A DNA stretch of 64,000 nt. Origin: an uncultured Prevotellaceae bacterium (lineage in GTDB: Bacteria > Bacteroidota > Bacteroidia > Bacteroidales > Bacteroidaceae). The notes beneath the pieces were generated by a model. That model searched no databases. It saw only the letters and a program-made list of their open reading frames with translations, and had not been told where the DNA came from. A program made the position numbers and the translations under genes. The stretch is taken from positions 1-64,000 of the forward strand of contig ONCG01000018.1 in assembly GCA_900316285.1 (NCBI GenBank). Direction: 5' to 3'. The stretch's first letter is position 1. Every line of letters starts with the position of its first letter. Positions 1 through 6,864 of the stretch are shown here, in pieces.

Positions 1-54
1 TGCGCCGTAATTGGCAGAGAGCCACTCCACCGCATGCTTTTGGCGTTTGCGGTG

Positions 55-62
55 CAAAAGTA
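55..62 (-). promoter_or_regulatory. Bacteroidetes -7 box facing left
   Basis: CAAAAGTA on the plus strand is TACTTTTG on the minus strand, a match to the Bacteroidetes -7 consensus TAnnTTTG. It would drive a gene lying to the left of the window. No start codon for that gene was identified in the 54 bases available. Confidence 0.45.
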
Positions 63-246
63 TAAAAAAATGAGGAAAGAATTATGATTTTAACACTTAT
101 TTTTTGGCGTGTTTTTGGCGTGATATTATAAATTGATTTATATCAAATTATCATTATGCTTATATTGATTAATTTCTATTTCTCTTGTAATTCAGGCATT
201 TATGTAAAAGTATAACAAAAATGATAAATTTCAGTCTCAATATATG

Positions 247-417
247 TTGGCGCCTCATCCCGACCAAAAGCGACAAACGAAGAAATTCGTCTGTCGCTTT
301 TTCTTATTTGTTCGATAGCAATCAATATGTTTTGATGGGACGTAGTGTTCTGGGCCAAATGTCGCCTCATCCCGACATAAAGCGACAAGTGAGACTTTTC
401 ACTTGCCGCTTTTTTTT
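247..417 (+). repeat. Two tandem structured units, each ending in a terminator-like hairpin
   Basis: Two similar units start at about 249 and 361 (spacing 112 bp). Each has GCGCCTCATCCCGAC or GTCGCCTCATCCCGAC, then AAAGCGACAA opening a hairpin, then a T-run. The first hairpin (268-299) has a GAAA loop and TTTTT; the second (380-411) ends in eight T. In the second unit TGTCG/CGACA can form a small stem before the hairpin; in the first the equivalent stem is TTGG/CCAA, so pairing is kept although the bases differ. This looks like a duplicated intrinsic terminator or small structured RNA. Confidence 0.55.
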
Positions 418-590
418 CAACAATATAACCTGTTGATATACTGCGAATTATACGAAATACATCTTTCTCGCTTTCTGTTCGACAACTACCCAAATGCTTC
501 TGATGGGCAACGGGTAAGGAGCTTGTTGCTCAGGTAAAGTGTAAGAGTCCAAGATGCTGCAGTAGTTCTTCTACTAGAGTTTTTTGTTTT

Positions 591-670
591 TGCTGCAATT
601 CTGCCATTGCTGCAATACTTATTGGTAATCAATTAGTTATCAATGGCAGCAAGATGGCAGAATTGCAGCA
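591..670. repeat. 80-bp imperfect inverted repeat
   Basis: The left arm begins TGCTGCAATTCTGCCAT and the right arm ends ATGGCAGAATTGCAGCA, with a second inner stem (ATTGGTAA / TTATCAAT). No T-run follows on either strand, so it is not a standard intrinsic terminator. It lies 40 bp beyond the stop codon of the minus-strand gene ending at 711 and may be a transcript-end structure. The words GCAGCAATG and TGCTGC recur in the array at 3.85-3.99 kb. Confidence 0.5.
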
Positions 671-710
671 AATTATGAAAAACGCGTTATTAGATGACGT
701 TTTTGAATGA

Positions 711-2435
711 TTAATCGTCCACTCTCTCGACGATGAAGTCGCAGGCGGAGAACCAACCGCCGTTGTAATCGGGGTTGGGGCGGGTGGTGACGCCGTACGT
801 CAGCGTGCCATCGTCGTAGACTGTGACGACATCGAGCCAGATGCGATTCCAACCGTAGCCCTGCCCGCCATTAGCCGTAGCCTTGTTGATGTCCAGCGCG
901 TAGACACCGGCGTTTTCGGCGGCACGCTGTTCGACGCGGCAGAGGGAAGAGAACCAAACGTTGCCGCCAGAGTTGCCTGTGATGGGAATCTCCTTGGTGC
1001 TGATATCTCCACGGTCGGTGTTGCCAGTCTTTGCGAAGATGTATGCGAAAGAGTGATCGGCATCAGCGGCACGTACCACGGCAGAGACGCGGTAGCGGCC
1101 CGGGAGCAGGTCGCGCAGCGTGGTCTCTGCCTCGAATCCTTTGCCAGCCTCGCCTTTCACTTCGAGATAGCCCGTCTGTGAGTCACCGCTGTAGTGCTCG
1201 CCAATGGCGGTGAACTCGGTCGTGGCATAGTCAACAGGCTCGTGGCTAAGTTTCCAGAAGTTGCGGTTTAGATATTCCTGGTCGCGCTTGCTGAGGCTGT
1301 CGATCTCTACCGTTGGGTCTCTCATGATGCTGATACCCCTACGCACCTTGGCCACCTGCTGTTTAAGGTTGCCGGTGACGTTAGCCTCCAGCGCCTCAGT
1401 CATGCGACTTAGTTCTTCGGCTTGCCGTCCTGAAAGGCGGAAGGGATAAGCGACGACTTCTTTATATAACGTGTTGCAGATGGCTTGCTGCTCAGTTGGG
1501 GTGGCGGTGCGGTTCAGGTCAAGCATGCGTTGCACTTTTGCCTTCAGGGCGTCGTAGCTGGTATACAGATTGGGCATTTCGGTTGAGCCTTTGAGCTTCG
1601 CCACCATCTCTTGGAACTTGTAGGCGTACCTCTCCATCACGGTATCGGTTTCCAGAGCCTTGGCACGTTCGGGTGAGTTTTTCTTGATGTCCCACACCAT
1701 ATTGTGTGCCACGCCTAGTCCCGTGTTCGTTCGGTTCAGGTATTCGTCGGGGTCATAGGACTTCACTTGCGGTTTGCTATCAATCTTGGGGCAATGGAAC
1801 TCGTAGATGATGCCTTCCACCATATAGCGTTTGTGTAGCGGGTTGCCATCGGTCAGCTCCGTGTCCATCCACGAGAGTAGATAGGTGGAGCGAAAGCCGT
1901 CGTCGTCTTTGAAACTGATGATGCGAGTATTCATTGATGGGCGAAGTTCCAAAGGGAAAATTTCACCGTGTTCACCCCATGCAATCTTAACACCAGGGAA
2001 GATGGCTTGTTCGTCGCCTGCCGTATAGCTGTAGTAGCTATTGGCAAAGGGTGCCTGTTTGTCGAAGGCATCGAGGATGGGACGCAAAGGTAGTGTCGGA
2101 TCATCTGGCACCTGATTGAACGAGAAACGATGACCGTCGATGTAGAGCGGCCCGAGGGATGCTGTGACGTTCGACTTGGTTTGCGAGAGTGTCACCACGT
2201 GGATTTTCTCCTTGGGCACAAGTCCTCCTCCGTCTAGGCAGCCCCATTCGCCATGAGCCACGATGAGCGAGTCTTCGTTCATGCTCTTCATCTTGGCTTC
2301 GATGTTCTTTGGGAACTTGCCGTATATCGTCTCAACAAAGGCTGTGCGCATGGCTTGGGCATGCTTGTTCTCCTGAGCGTGAAGCCAAAGTGTGGGTATC
2401 AGCAGGAGGGCTGTTATGAATAGTTGTTTTTTCAT
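711..2435 (-). CDS. Secreted protein of unknown function, third gene of an ECF sigma operon
   Basis: A 574-residue protein whose first about 20 residues (MKKQLFITALLLIPTLWLHAQ) form a clear signal peptide. That decides the start at 2435; the frame stays open to 2528, but those upstream codons precede the signal peptide and are probably leader. No catalytic motif is recognised. The last about 150 residues (GYLEVKGEAGKGFEAETTLRDL onward in part) look like a beta-sandwich, carbohydrate-binding-like module. It follows the anti-sigma gene almost directly, so it is probably co-transcribed with and controlled by that sigma system. Function is not assigned. Confidence 0.75.
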   Translation of the reverse strand: MKKQLFITALLLIPTLWLHAQENKHAQAMRTAFVETIYGKFPKNIEAKMKSMNEDSLIVAHGEWGCLDGGGLVPKEKIHVVTLSQTKSNVTASLGPLYIDGHRFSFNQVPDDPTLPLRPILDAFDKQAPFANSYYSYTAGDEQAIFPGVKIAWGEHGEIFPLELRPSMNTRIISFKDDDGFRSTYLLSWMDTELTDGNPLHKRYMVEGIIYEFHCPKIDSKPQVKSYDPDEYLNRTNTGLGVAHNMVWDIKKNSPERAKALETDTVMERYAYKFQEMVAKLKGSTEMPNLYTSYDALKAKVQRMLDLNRTATPTEQQAICNTLYKEVVAYPFRLSGRQAEELSRMTEALEANVTGNLKQQVAKVRRGISIMRDPTVEIDSLSKRDQEYLNRNFWKLSHEPVDYATTEFTAIGEHYSGDSQTGYLEVKGEAGKGFEAETTLRDLLPGRYRVSAVVRAADADHSFAYIFAKTGNTDRGDISTKEIPITGNSGGNVWFSSLCRVEQRAAENAGVYALDINKATANGGQGYGWNRIWLDVVTVYDDGTLTYGVTTRPNPDYNGGWFSACDFIVERVDD

Positions 2436-2529
2436 TTTGAAGTTGTTGAATTTCATTCGACCTGTTCTCGCCATGGCAGAATTGAAGCGAGCTTCATTCT
2501 GCTCATTTGGCTTAACGAAAACGTTCATT

Positions 2530-3126
2530 TTAGAAGGTGATATAATTGGCAGTACTGTCTTTCTGTAGTTCTCTCATCGCCTGCTCTGTATCGTTTTTGA
2601 CAATTCGATTGACAAGTTGTTGTAGACGCATATCTGCGGCGATGAGTTTTTCAAGATGAGCCGAACGGACGCTGTCGTCGACCGCTTCCATCTCTGCTTC
2701 GAGACGGGCGATGTAGTTGTTGAGTTGGTCGGCAGAAGATGCAACAGGTGCAGGCTTGGTTTTTGCAATTGTCGGTCTCTTGATGTCAGCACGATGCTTT
2801 ACCTGAATGCGCTGAACGGCGACTGGCTTTTGTCCGATAGCGGTTTTTTTGACAATGTCTGTCTTGTTGGCTTGCCGCTCCGTCTGTTGTGCAGTCATCG
2901 GATGCTCTTTTGGCTCTATATCCTTATTTGTAAAATGCAATGTCAATAAGAGCAAGATGCTGGCAGCCACGGCAACGATGGCTGCGGGACGGAGCCAATG
3001 GCGAGCGTTGTTTTCCGACTTGATACGATTCTTCACCCGTTGCTCCATATCATGGGGCATCTTCATTCTTGCAGCCCGGTCGTTCTGGCGCTGCAAGGCT
3101 TGGCGGAAGAGTTCATCATTGTTCAT
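2530..3126 (-). CDS. Putative single-pass anti-sigma factor
   Basis: A 198-residue protein with a charged cytoplasmic N-terminus of about 46 residues, one hydrophobic segment at about 47-65, and a long polar region rich in Lys, Gln and Thr. The start overlaps the end of the ECF sigma gene by 11 bases, indicating translational coupling. That position and topology are typical of anti-sigma factors in Bacteroidetes, where the N-terminal tail binds the sigma factor at the membrane. There is no zinc-binding HxxxCxxC motif in the N-terminal region, so it is not a classical ZAS protein. The role is inferred mainly from context. Confidence 0.65.
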   Translation of the reverse strand: MNNDELFRQALQRQNDRAARMKMPHDMEQRVKNRIKSENNARHWLRPAAIVAVAASILLLLTLHFTNKDIEPKEHPMTAQQTERQANKTDIVKKTAIGQKPVAVQRIQVKHRADIKRPTIAKTKPAPVASSADQLNNYIARLEAEMEAVDDSVRSAHLEKLIAADMRLQQLVNRIVKNDTEQAMRELQKDSTANYITF

Positions 3127-3655
3127 CGTTCATGTGCATTAAAATCATTCGGAGCCGTTGACGTATTCGGTGAAGTTGGCTGCTGAGCCGCGACACTTCA
3201 CGTTCGAGAGAGTTTTCCGCTGCGCCCGTGATGTAAGCGATTTCTTTGAGGGGGCATTGGTCGAAGTAATAAAGCTGCAAGAGCATCTGCTCTTCGGGCG
3301 TTAGTTTTTGAATGGCCTCATCCAACTGTTCGGCTGTTGTAGCATCAGGCAATTCGTCGGGAATGTCCTCACCCACATCGAGGGGGATTTGTGCCATTTG
3401 TTTTCGCCGTCGCAGAAGGTAGAGTGCTTCATGGTAGGCAATGCGGTGAAGCCATGTCTTCATGGAAGCCTTCTCTGGATTGTAGTCTTCAAGATGTTTG
3501 TAGGCCGACACGAAAGTCTCTTGTACCACATCCTCTGCATCCTCCTGAATGGTGACGATACGACCGACAAAGGTCATGAGCGCAGGCCCATAGCGACTTA
3601 TCATCGAGGATAAGTCTTCGGCTTTTCGGTTGTCATGTATTCGTCTTTTAAACAT
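3116..3655 (-). CDS. ECF-type RNA polymerase sigma factor
   Basis: A 179-residue sigma-70 family protein. Region 2 lies at about residues 24-86 and includes QEDAEDVVQETFVSAYKHL and an FxTWLHRIAYHEAL-like stretch (KTWLHRIAYHEALYLLRRR). Region 4 lies at about 118-170 with the helix-turn-helix PLKEIAYITGAAENSLEREV. Length and lack of regions 1 and 3 fit the ECF group. It heads an operon with an anti-sigma gene and a secreted protein. Such systems usually respond to envelope signals, but the signal here is unknown. Confidence 0.9.
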   Translation of the reverse strand: MFKRRIHDNRKAEDLSSMISRYGPALMTFVGRIVTIQEDAEDVVQETFVSAYKHLEDYNPEKASMKTWLHRIAYHEALYLLRRRKQMAQIPLDVGEDIPDELPDATTAEQLDEAIQKLTPEEQMLLQLYYFDQCPLKEIAYITGAAENSLEREVSRLSSQLHRIRQRLRMILMHMNDEQ

Positions 3656-3768
3656 TTGCAGGTCCTTTTTTCTTTCTACTGAAATATAGACTATTTCTTG
3701 TGTTTAGTCACGCCAATATGGCGATAATTAAGAAAAATTATGGAAACTATATAGAATTTGTCCCCTGA

Positions 3769-3793
3769 AATGTAGGGATGCGATGCGCTTTAA
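3769..3793 (+). repeat. Degenerate half-copy of the AATGTAGGGACGCGG palindromic family
   Basis: AAATGTAGGGATGCGATGCGC resembles the left arm of the intact copy at 8409-8486. The preceding 15-20 bases (AGAATTTGTCCCCTG) also resemble those before the intact copy (AGAATTTGACCCTA). No right arm is found, so this is a decayed half element. Confidence 0.5.
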
Positions 3794-3810
3794 GCATCTT
3801 ATTAGCAGCC

Positions 3811-3986
3811 CGGAGAGTTGTGCCAGAATTTGTGCGGCAGCCTGGCACAAGTTGTGCAGCATTGTTGCACAACTTAGGCAGTTATCCTGCACAACTTCGG
3901 CAGCAATGCTGCACAGGTTACGCCGCAATGCTGCACAAGTTTGGCAACAATGCAGCAAAAGTATGGCAGCAATGCTGCGCAAGAAC
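3811..3986. repeat. 22-bp-period array, GCAGCAATGCTGC theme
   Basis: Eight consecutive units of exactly 22 bp, with starts at 3811, 3833, 3855, 3877, 3899, 3921, 3943 and 3965. The clearest units carry GGCAGCAATGCTGCACAAG, whose core GCAGC-AAT-GCTGC is a dyad. Units diverge from one another but the period does not slip. Open frames of 87-132 codons across this block exist on both strands only because the repeat lacks stops; they are not called as genes. Confidence 0.8.
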
Positions 3987-4010
3987 AAAAGTGTGCTTAT
4001 TAGAGGGCTG

Positions 4011-4142
4011 GAGCATGCATTTACGACTGCGAAAGCATGCATCTGAGAGTGCGAGAGCATTGATTCTGGGGTGTGAAAGGATGCATCTGAGGGTGTGGGA
4101 GCATGTATCTGAGGGTGTGGGAGCATTGCATTTGCTCCTTTA
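4011..4142. repeat. 22-bp-period array, GAGCATGCATCTGAG theme
   Basis: Six units of 22 bp with starts at 4011, 4033, 4055, 4077, 4099 and 4121, each beginning (G/A)AGCAT or AGGAT and continuing GCATCTGAGGGTGTG or a variant. It follows the GCAGCAATGCTGC array after a 24-bp gap and keeps the same period with a different core. No gene is seen in the whole stretch 3656-4170. Confidence 0.8.
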
Positions 4143-4164
4143 GGGCGTGGTTTTTCTTATGACA

Positions 4165-4189
4165 AAAGAACCCAGGGCGATGCCCTGGG
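4165..4189 (-). terminator. Probable intrinsic terminator of the lpxH-like gene
   Basis: CCCAGGGC-GAT-GCCCTGGG forms a strong short hairpin. Read on the minus strand it is followed by TTCTTTTG, an interrupted U-tract. It lies about 125 bp after the stop codon of the upstream minus-strand gene. The sequence between (CTTTCTCCGCTTTGCTACGAA at 4202 in part) resembles motifs found at 17.46 and 25.08 kb. Confidence 0.5.
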
Positions 4190-4314
4190 CTGTTAGCTGT
4201 ACTTTCTCCGCTTTGCTACGAAAGCGTCTCCTTCGTCGCCGAGCGGGCTTTGCAGGCCGCTGATGACTTTTTCTCTACCACCCTGGGAAAAGACCACAGG
4301 CAGCGTTAACATTT

Positions 4315-5229
4315 CTATGGCTGGCTTTCGCCTTCGACATATTCCTCGAGGAGCATGTGTTCGCCATCGTAGACGGCATAGGTGAACTGCCAAATCCAGT
4401 CGCCGAGGATGAGCATGCGAGCGCGTCCTTTCTCACGCGGCTCCTGATACCCACCCCCAGCCCCTCCCGAGGGGAGGGGGGCTTGATTTGCATTAGAGGT
4501 AATGTTATTTGTAGTTGGAGTATTTAGACTCCCCTCCCCTCGGGAGGGGTTGGAGGTGGGTATCTGGTCTACGGGCTTGCGAAGCATCAGGTCGAGTTCG
4601 ATATGGCGGTGACCATAGATGAAGAAGTCGATGTTGGGATGCGTCTCAAGGTACTCCTTCGTGTAGAGTACCAGATGCTCGCGATCCTCACCCATGTAGG
4701 GTGGTTCCTTGCCGTCGGCACGCTTCAGGCGCGAGTGTTTTGCCCAGCGCTGTCCAAGCTGCATGCCCCACCACGGGTGTACGAAGTTGAGCAGCCGCTG
4801 ACAGGTGCGGTTGTGGAACATCCACCGCAGGAACTTGAACTTCCGGTCGGGGTCGCCGAGTCCGTCGCCGTGTGCGAGGTAGAACACGTGGCCATAGATA
4901 TCGGTGGTGAGCGGCTGTCGGTGGAGGATGACGCCGCATTCCTGCTCGAGGTAGCCGTAGGTCCAGATGTCGTGATTGCCCGTGAAGTAGTGCACCTCTA
5001 CGCCCATATCGGTGAGCTCGGAGATCTTTCCGAGAAACCGAGTATAGCCCTTCGGCACCACATGGCGGTATTCGTCCCAGAAGTCGAACATGTCGCCGAG
5101 CAGGTAGACGGCAGCGGCTTTCGTCTTGATGCTGTCGAGGAATCGCACCAGTCTGCGCTCCTGCATGCGCTGATGCTCTATGGCGAGTGAGCCCAGATGG
5201 GCGTCGGCGAGGAAATAAATATTCTTCAT
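4315..5229 (-). CDS. lpxH: UDP-2,3-diacylglucosamine diphosphatase (LpxH-type) with an in-frame repeat insertion
   Basis: A calcineurin-like metallophosphatase for the lipid A pathway, predicted to hydrolyse UDP-2,3-diacylglucosamine to lipid X at the inner-membrane face. Metal-binding motifs seen: D9-x-H11, GD46MFD49, GNHD84-87, HGD120-122 and a C-terminal GHRH. The protein has 304 residues, compared with roughly 250 for relatives. The excess is explained by a 39-codon insertion at 4447-4563 just after the GHRH motif, formed by a palindromic repeat shared with two unrelated genes in this window. The reading frame continues after it into the expected C-terminus (LGDWIWQFTYAVYDGEHM). The insertion lies in a surface-loop position, so activity may be retained (inference). 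Confidence 0.85.
   Translation of the reverse strand: MKNIYFLADAHLGSLAIEHQRMQERRLVRFLDSIKTKAAAVYLLGDMFDFWDEYRHVVPKGYTRFLGKISELTDMGVEVHYFTGNHDIWTYGYLEQECGVILHRQPLTTDIYGHVFYLAHGDGLGDPDRKFKFLRWMFHNRTCQRLLNFVHPWWGMQLGQRWAKHSRLKRADGKEPPYMGEDREHLVLYTKEYLETHPNIDFFIYGHRHIELDLMLRKPVDQIPTSNPSRGEGSLNTPTTNNITSNANQAPLPSGGAGGGYQEPREKGRARMLILGDWIWQFTYAVYDGEHMLLEEYVEGESQP
4447..4563 (-). repeat. 117-bp in-frame palindromic element, copy 1
   Basis: Exactly 117 bp (39 codons), with arms ATACCCACCCCCAGCCCCTC and its near complement ending GGTTGGAGGTGGGTAT. Read in the gene's frame it encodes IPTSNPSRGEGSLNT, six variable residues, then TSNANQAPLPSGGAGGGY. Copies 2 and 3 lie at 11175-11291 and 49246-49362, in the same orientation and frame relative to the host gene. 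Confidence 0.9.
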
Positions 5230-5230
5230 C

Positions 5231-5732
5231 TATTTAATTGATAATTAATAATTTACAATTGATAATTATGATTACCTTTTCGGAGTGCGAACTGGCTGTT
5301 TAGAGCAATCCCATGTTTCCTTTCTTGGTCTTGATGATGCTGTTTAGCAGCTTGATCAGTTCGGTATTATCGGCTTGCATGGAAATGAATTCATTTTCTG
5401 TAATGATGTTTCCTTTGTGCAACTTCTTGAGCCAGTATAAGCTCTCGTTAGCTTCCTTGAGGGCAATGCTCATCTTGCTCACGAAATCAGCATCGCTTTG
5501 TGCGCTCTGGCTTTCGGCCACGTTGGCTCCAATGCTGGTTCCGCTTCTCAGTATCTGCTTTGATAGGATGTGCTCATTTCTCTGGCTTGTCAAGACTTGA
5601 TACATTTTGACAATCCTATCAGAGTACAGATCTGACTTTATTTCGATGATATTTTCTTTGCGTGGCATCATGTTTCGACTCAAGTAGAAAGAGTAATCAT
5701 AATTATCAATTCTCAATTGTTAATTGTTCATT
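5231..5732 (-). mobile_element. Inverted-repeat cassette carrying an S23 gene, copy 1
   Basis: The S23 gene is bracketed by AT-rich inverted arms made of near-tandem TTGATAATT/AATTATCAA words: left 5231-5267, right 5701-5732. The inner edges are ATGATTACC (5268-5276) and GTAATCAT (5693-5700). Read on the minus strand, the cassette opens TATGATTACTCTTTCT and closes GGTAATCAT. The second S23 gene at 15.7 kb and gene-less cassettes at 25.2 and 34.2 kb share these inner edges but have different arms. A transcript of the whole unit could fold as one long stem with the gene in the loop, like 23S rRNA intervening sequences. Confidence 0.7.
5300..5671 (-). CDS. Four-helix-bundle protein, S23 / 23S rRNA intervening-sequence family
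   Basis: About 123 residues with the family signature SGTSIGANVAES followed by SQSAQSDADFVSKMSIALKE and a helical C-terminus. The family was first seen inside intervening sequences of 23S rRNA genes, but stand-alone copies are common and their biochemical role is unknown. The start at 5671 (MMPRKEN) is chosen because it aligns with the paralogue at 15732. The frame is open to 5716, but those extra codons run through the cassette edge and arm. It shares many residues with the 15.7 kb copy. Being an Avd-like fold near a reverse transcriptase is not enough to call a diversity-generating retroelement. Confidence 0.85.
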   Translation of the reverse strand: MMPRKENIIEIKSDLYSDRIVKMYQVLTSQRNEHILSKQILRSGTSIGANVAESQSAQSDADFVSKMSIALKEANESLYWLKKLHKGNIITENEFISMQADNTELIKLLNSIIKTKKGNMGLL

Positions 5733-5734
5733 GA

Positions 5735-6055
5735 CTAGTCGAATCCCAGTTCTACTCGCGCTTCTTCCGACATCATCGACTGATCCCAGACGGGCTCGAA
5801 GACGAGGTTGACGGTGCAGCCTTTGACGCCTTCGAGGGCTTCGACCTTCTGCCGCACATCCTCGAGGATGAAGTCGGCGGCAGGGCAGGTGGGAGCCGTG
5901 AAGGTCATGTCGATTTCTACTTCGCCGCTGTCCTTCACCTCGATGCGATAGATGAGGCCAAGCTCGTAGATGTCGACAGGAATCTCCGGGTCGTAGACGG
6001 TCTTCAGTACGTCGACGATGCGCTCTTCAATCCATATTTTCTCTGTCTGATCCAT
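5735..6055 (-). CDS. DUF59 / MIP18-family Fe-S cluster assembly protein (SufT-like)
   Basis: A 106-residue protein beginning MDQTEKIWIEERIVDVLKTV with the family core YDPEIPVDIYELGLIY, then TFTAPTCPAADFI containing the conserved Cys, and ending FEPVWDQSMMSEEARVELGF. These proteins assist maturation of iron-sulfur proteins. The start at 6055 is preferred over an upstream frame start at 6100 because the promoter box at 6078-6085 lies between them. No other suf genes are nearby. The family assignment is strong and the exact partner is unknown. Confidence 0.88.
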   Translation of the reverse strand: MDQTEKIWIEERIVDVLKTVYDPEIPVDIYELGLIYRIEVKDSGEVEIDMTFTAPTCPAADFILEDVRQKVEALEGVKGCTVNLVFEPVWDQSMMSEEARVELGFD

Positions 6056-6077
6056 TTCGTTTTGGTTATAGTGAGTG

Positions 6078-6085
6078 CAAAGATA
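6078..6085 (-). promoter_or_regulatory. -7 promoter box for the DUF59 gene
   Basis: CAAAGATA on the plus strand is TATCTTTG on the minus strand, a full match to TAnnTTTG. It lies 23 bp upstream of the start at 6055 and directly beside the terminator hairpin of the upstream gene. Confidence 0.7.
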
Positions 6086-6089
6086 CAAA

Positions 6090-6123
6090 AAAAATGACAA
6101 CCAGCCAAATGGTTGCCATTTTT
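6090..6123 (-). terminator. Intrinsic terminator after radC
   Basis: CAACCA (98-103) pairs with TGGTTG (110-115), extended by AAATG/CATTT on both sides. On the minus strand it is followed by a run of T (plus-strand A-run from 6087). It closes the minus-strand radC transcript 28 bp after its stop codon. Confidence 0.7.
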
Positions 6124-6150
6124 ATCTGTTGATGAGCGGAAAATATCGGT

Positions 6151-6843
6151 CTACAGCCGTCCTTGCTCGCGATAGCTGTAGTAGACGCCGTCGCAGATGA
6201 TGACGTGGTCGAGGAAGTGGAAGCGCATGGTGTCGCAGGCTTTGTGGACACGCTCGGTCAGACGGTCGTCGTCGCGGCTGGGATGCGGATTATTCGACGG
6301 GTGGTTATGGCATAGGGCCAGTACAGTGGCATTTGAAAGCACCGCCTCCTTCATCATGACGCGAATATCGACGGCGGTTTCCGTAAGGCCCCCGTGGGAT
6401 AGCCTGACGGCCTTGATGAGTCGGAAGTTCTGGTTTAGGAGCAGCACCCATGCCTCTTCGACATCGAGGTCTTGCATGTGCGTGTGCATGTATTCATAGA
6501 TGTCAACCGCCGATCCCATCTGCTTACGCTCCTCGGCCTTCTCGCGTTGGCGGCGCTTGCCCAGTTCACAGGCAGCGAGGATGCTGATGGCCTTCGCCTC
6601 GCCGATGCCTTTGTAGTCACAAAGTTCGTGAATGGACTTCTTCCCCAGCGTGTTCAGGTTGTTCTGGCAGTCGGCCAGCACCTTCTTCATCAGGTCGACG
6701 GCACTTTCATGTGTAGACCCCGACCCAATCAGAATGGCCAGTAGTTCTGCATCGCTGAGTGATTCTGGTCCGAGGTCACGCAGTTTCTCTCGCGGCCGGT
6801 CTTCTTCAGCCCATTGGTTGATGCTCAGTTTGTTTGTTTCCAT
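6151..6843 (-). CDS. radC: RadC-family protein (JAB/MPN metalloprotease fold)
   Basis: A 230-residue protein with a helix-hairpin-helix N-terminus (about 25-100, including LCDYKGIGEAKAISILAACELGKR). The C-terminal MPN domain has the metal motif HNHPSNNPHPSRDD (H179, H181, D192). Length matches the family. RadC was named as a DNA-repair protein, but that role has been questioned and the biochemical function is unsettled. The gene lies 21 bp after the serpin gene and may share its transcript. Confidence 0.93.
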   Translation of the reverse strand: METNKLSINQWAEEDRPREKLRDLGPESLSDAELLAILIGSGSTHESAVDLMKKVLADCQNNLNTLGKKSIHELCDYKGIGEAKAISILAACELGKRRQREKAEERKQMGSAVDIYEYMHTHMQDLDVEEAWVLLLNQNFRLIKAVRLSHGGLTETAVDIRVMMKEAVLSNATVLALCHNHPSNNPHPSRDDDRLTERVHKACDTMRFHFLDHVIICDGVYYSYREQGRL

Positions 6844-6864
6844 TTCAGTATTTCGTTATGCAGG

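Larger units (their letters stand above)
1..710. other. Gene-free AT-rich left end
   Basis: No convincing coding region is seen here. The stretch is AT-rich and holds a leftward promoter box near 55-62, two similar structured units between about 247 and 417, and a large imperfect hairpin at 591-670, each listed separately. Short open frames across 200-493 on either strand lie over the structured units and show no codon-like conservation or recognisable motif, so they are not called. Nothing else is seen in 63-240 or 418-590. Confidence 0.6.

Noticed and set aside
3811-4142. CRISPR array, or genes in the 22-bp array
   Set aside because: Units are contiguous without spacers and are degenerate. 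The open frames on both strands are a by-product of the repeat, and no cas genes are present.
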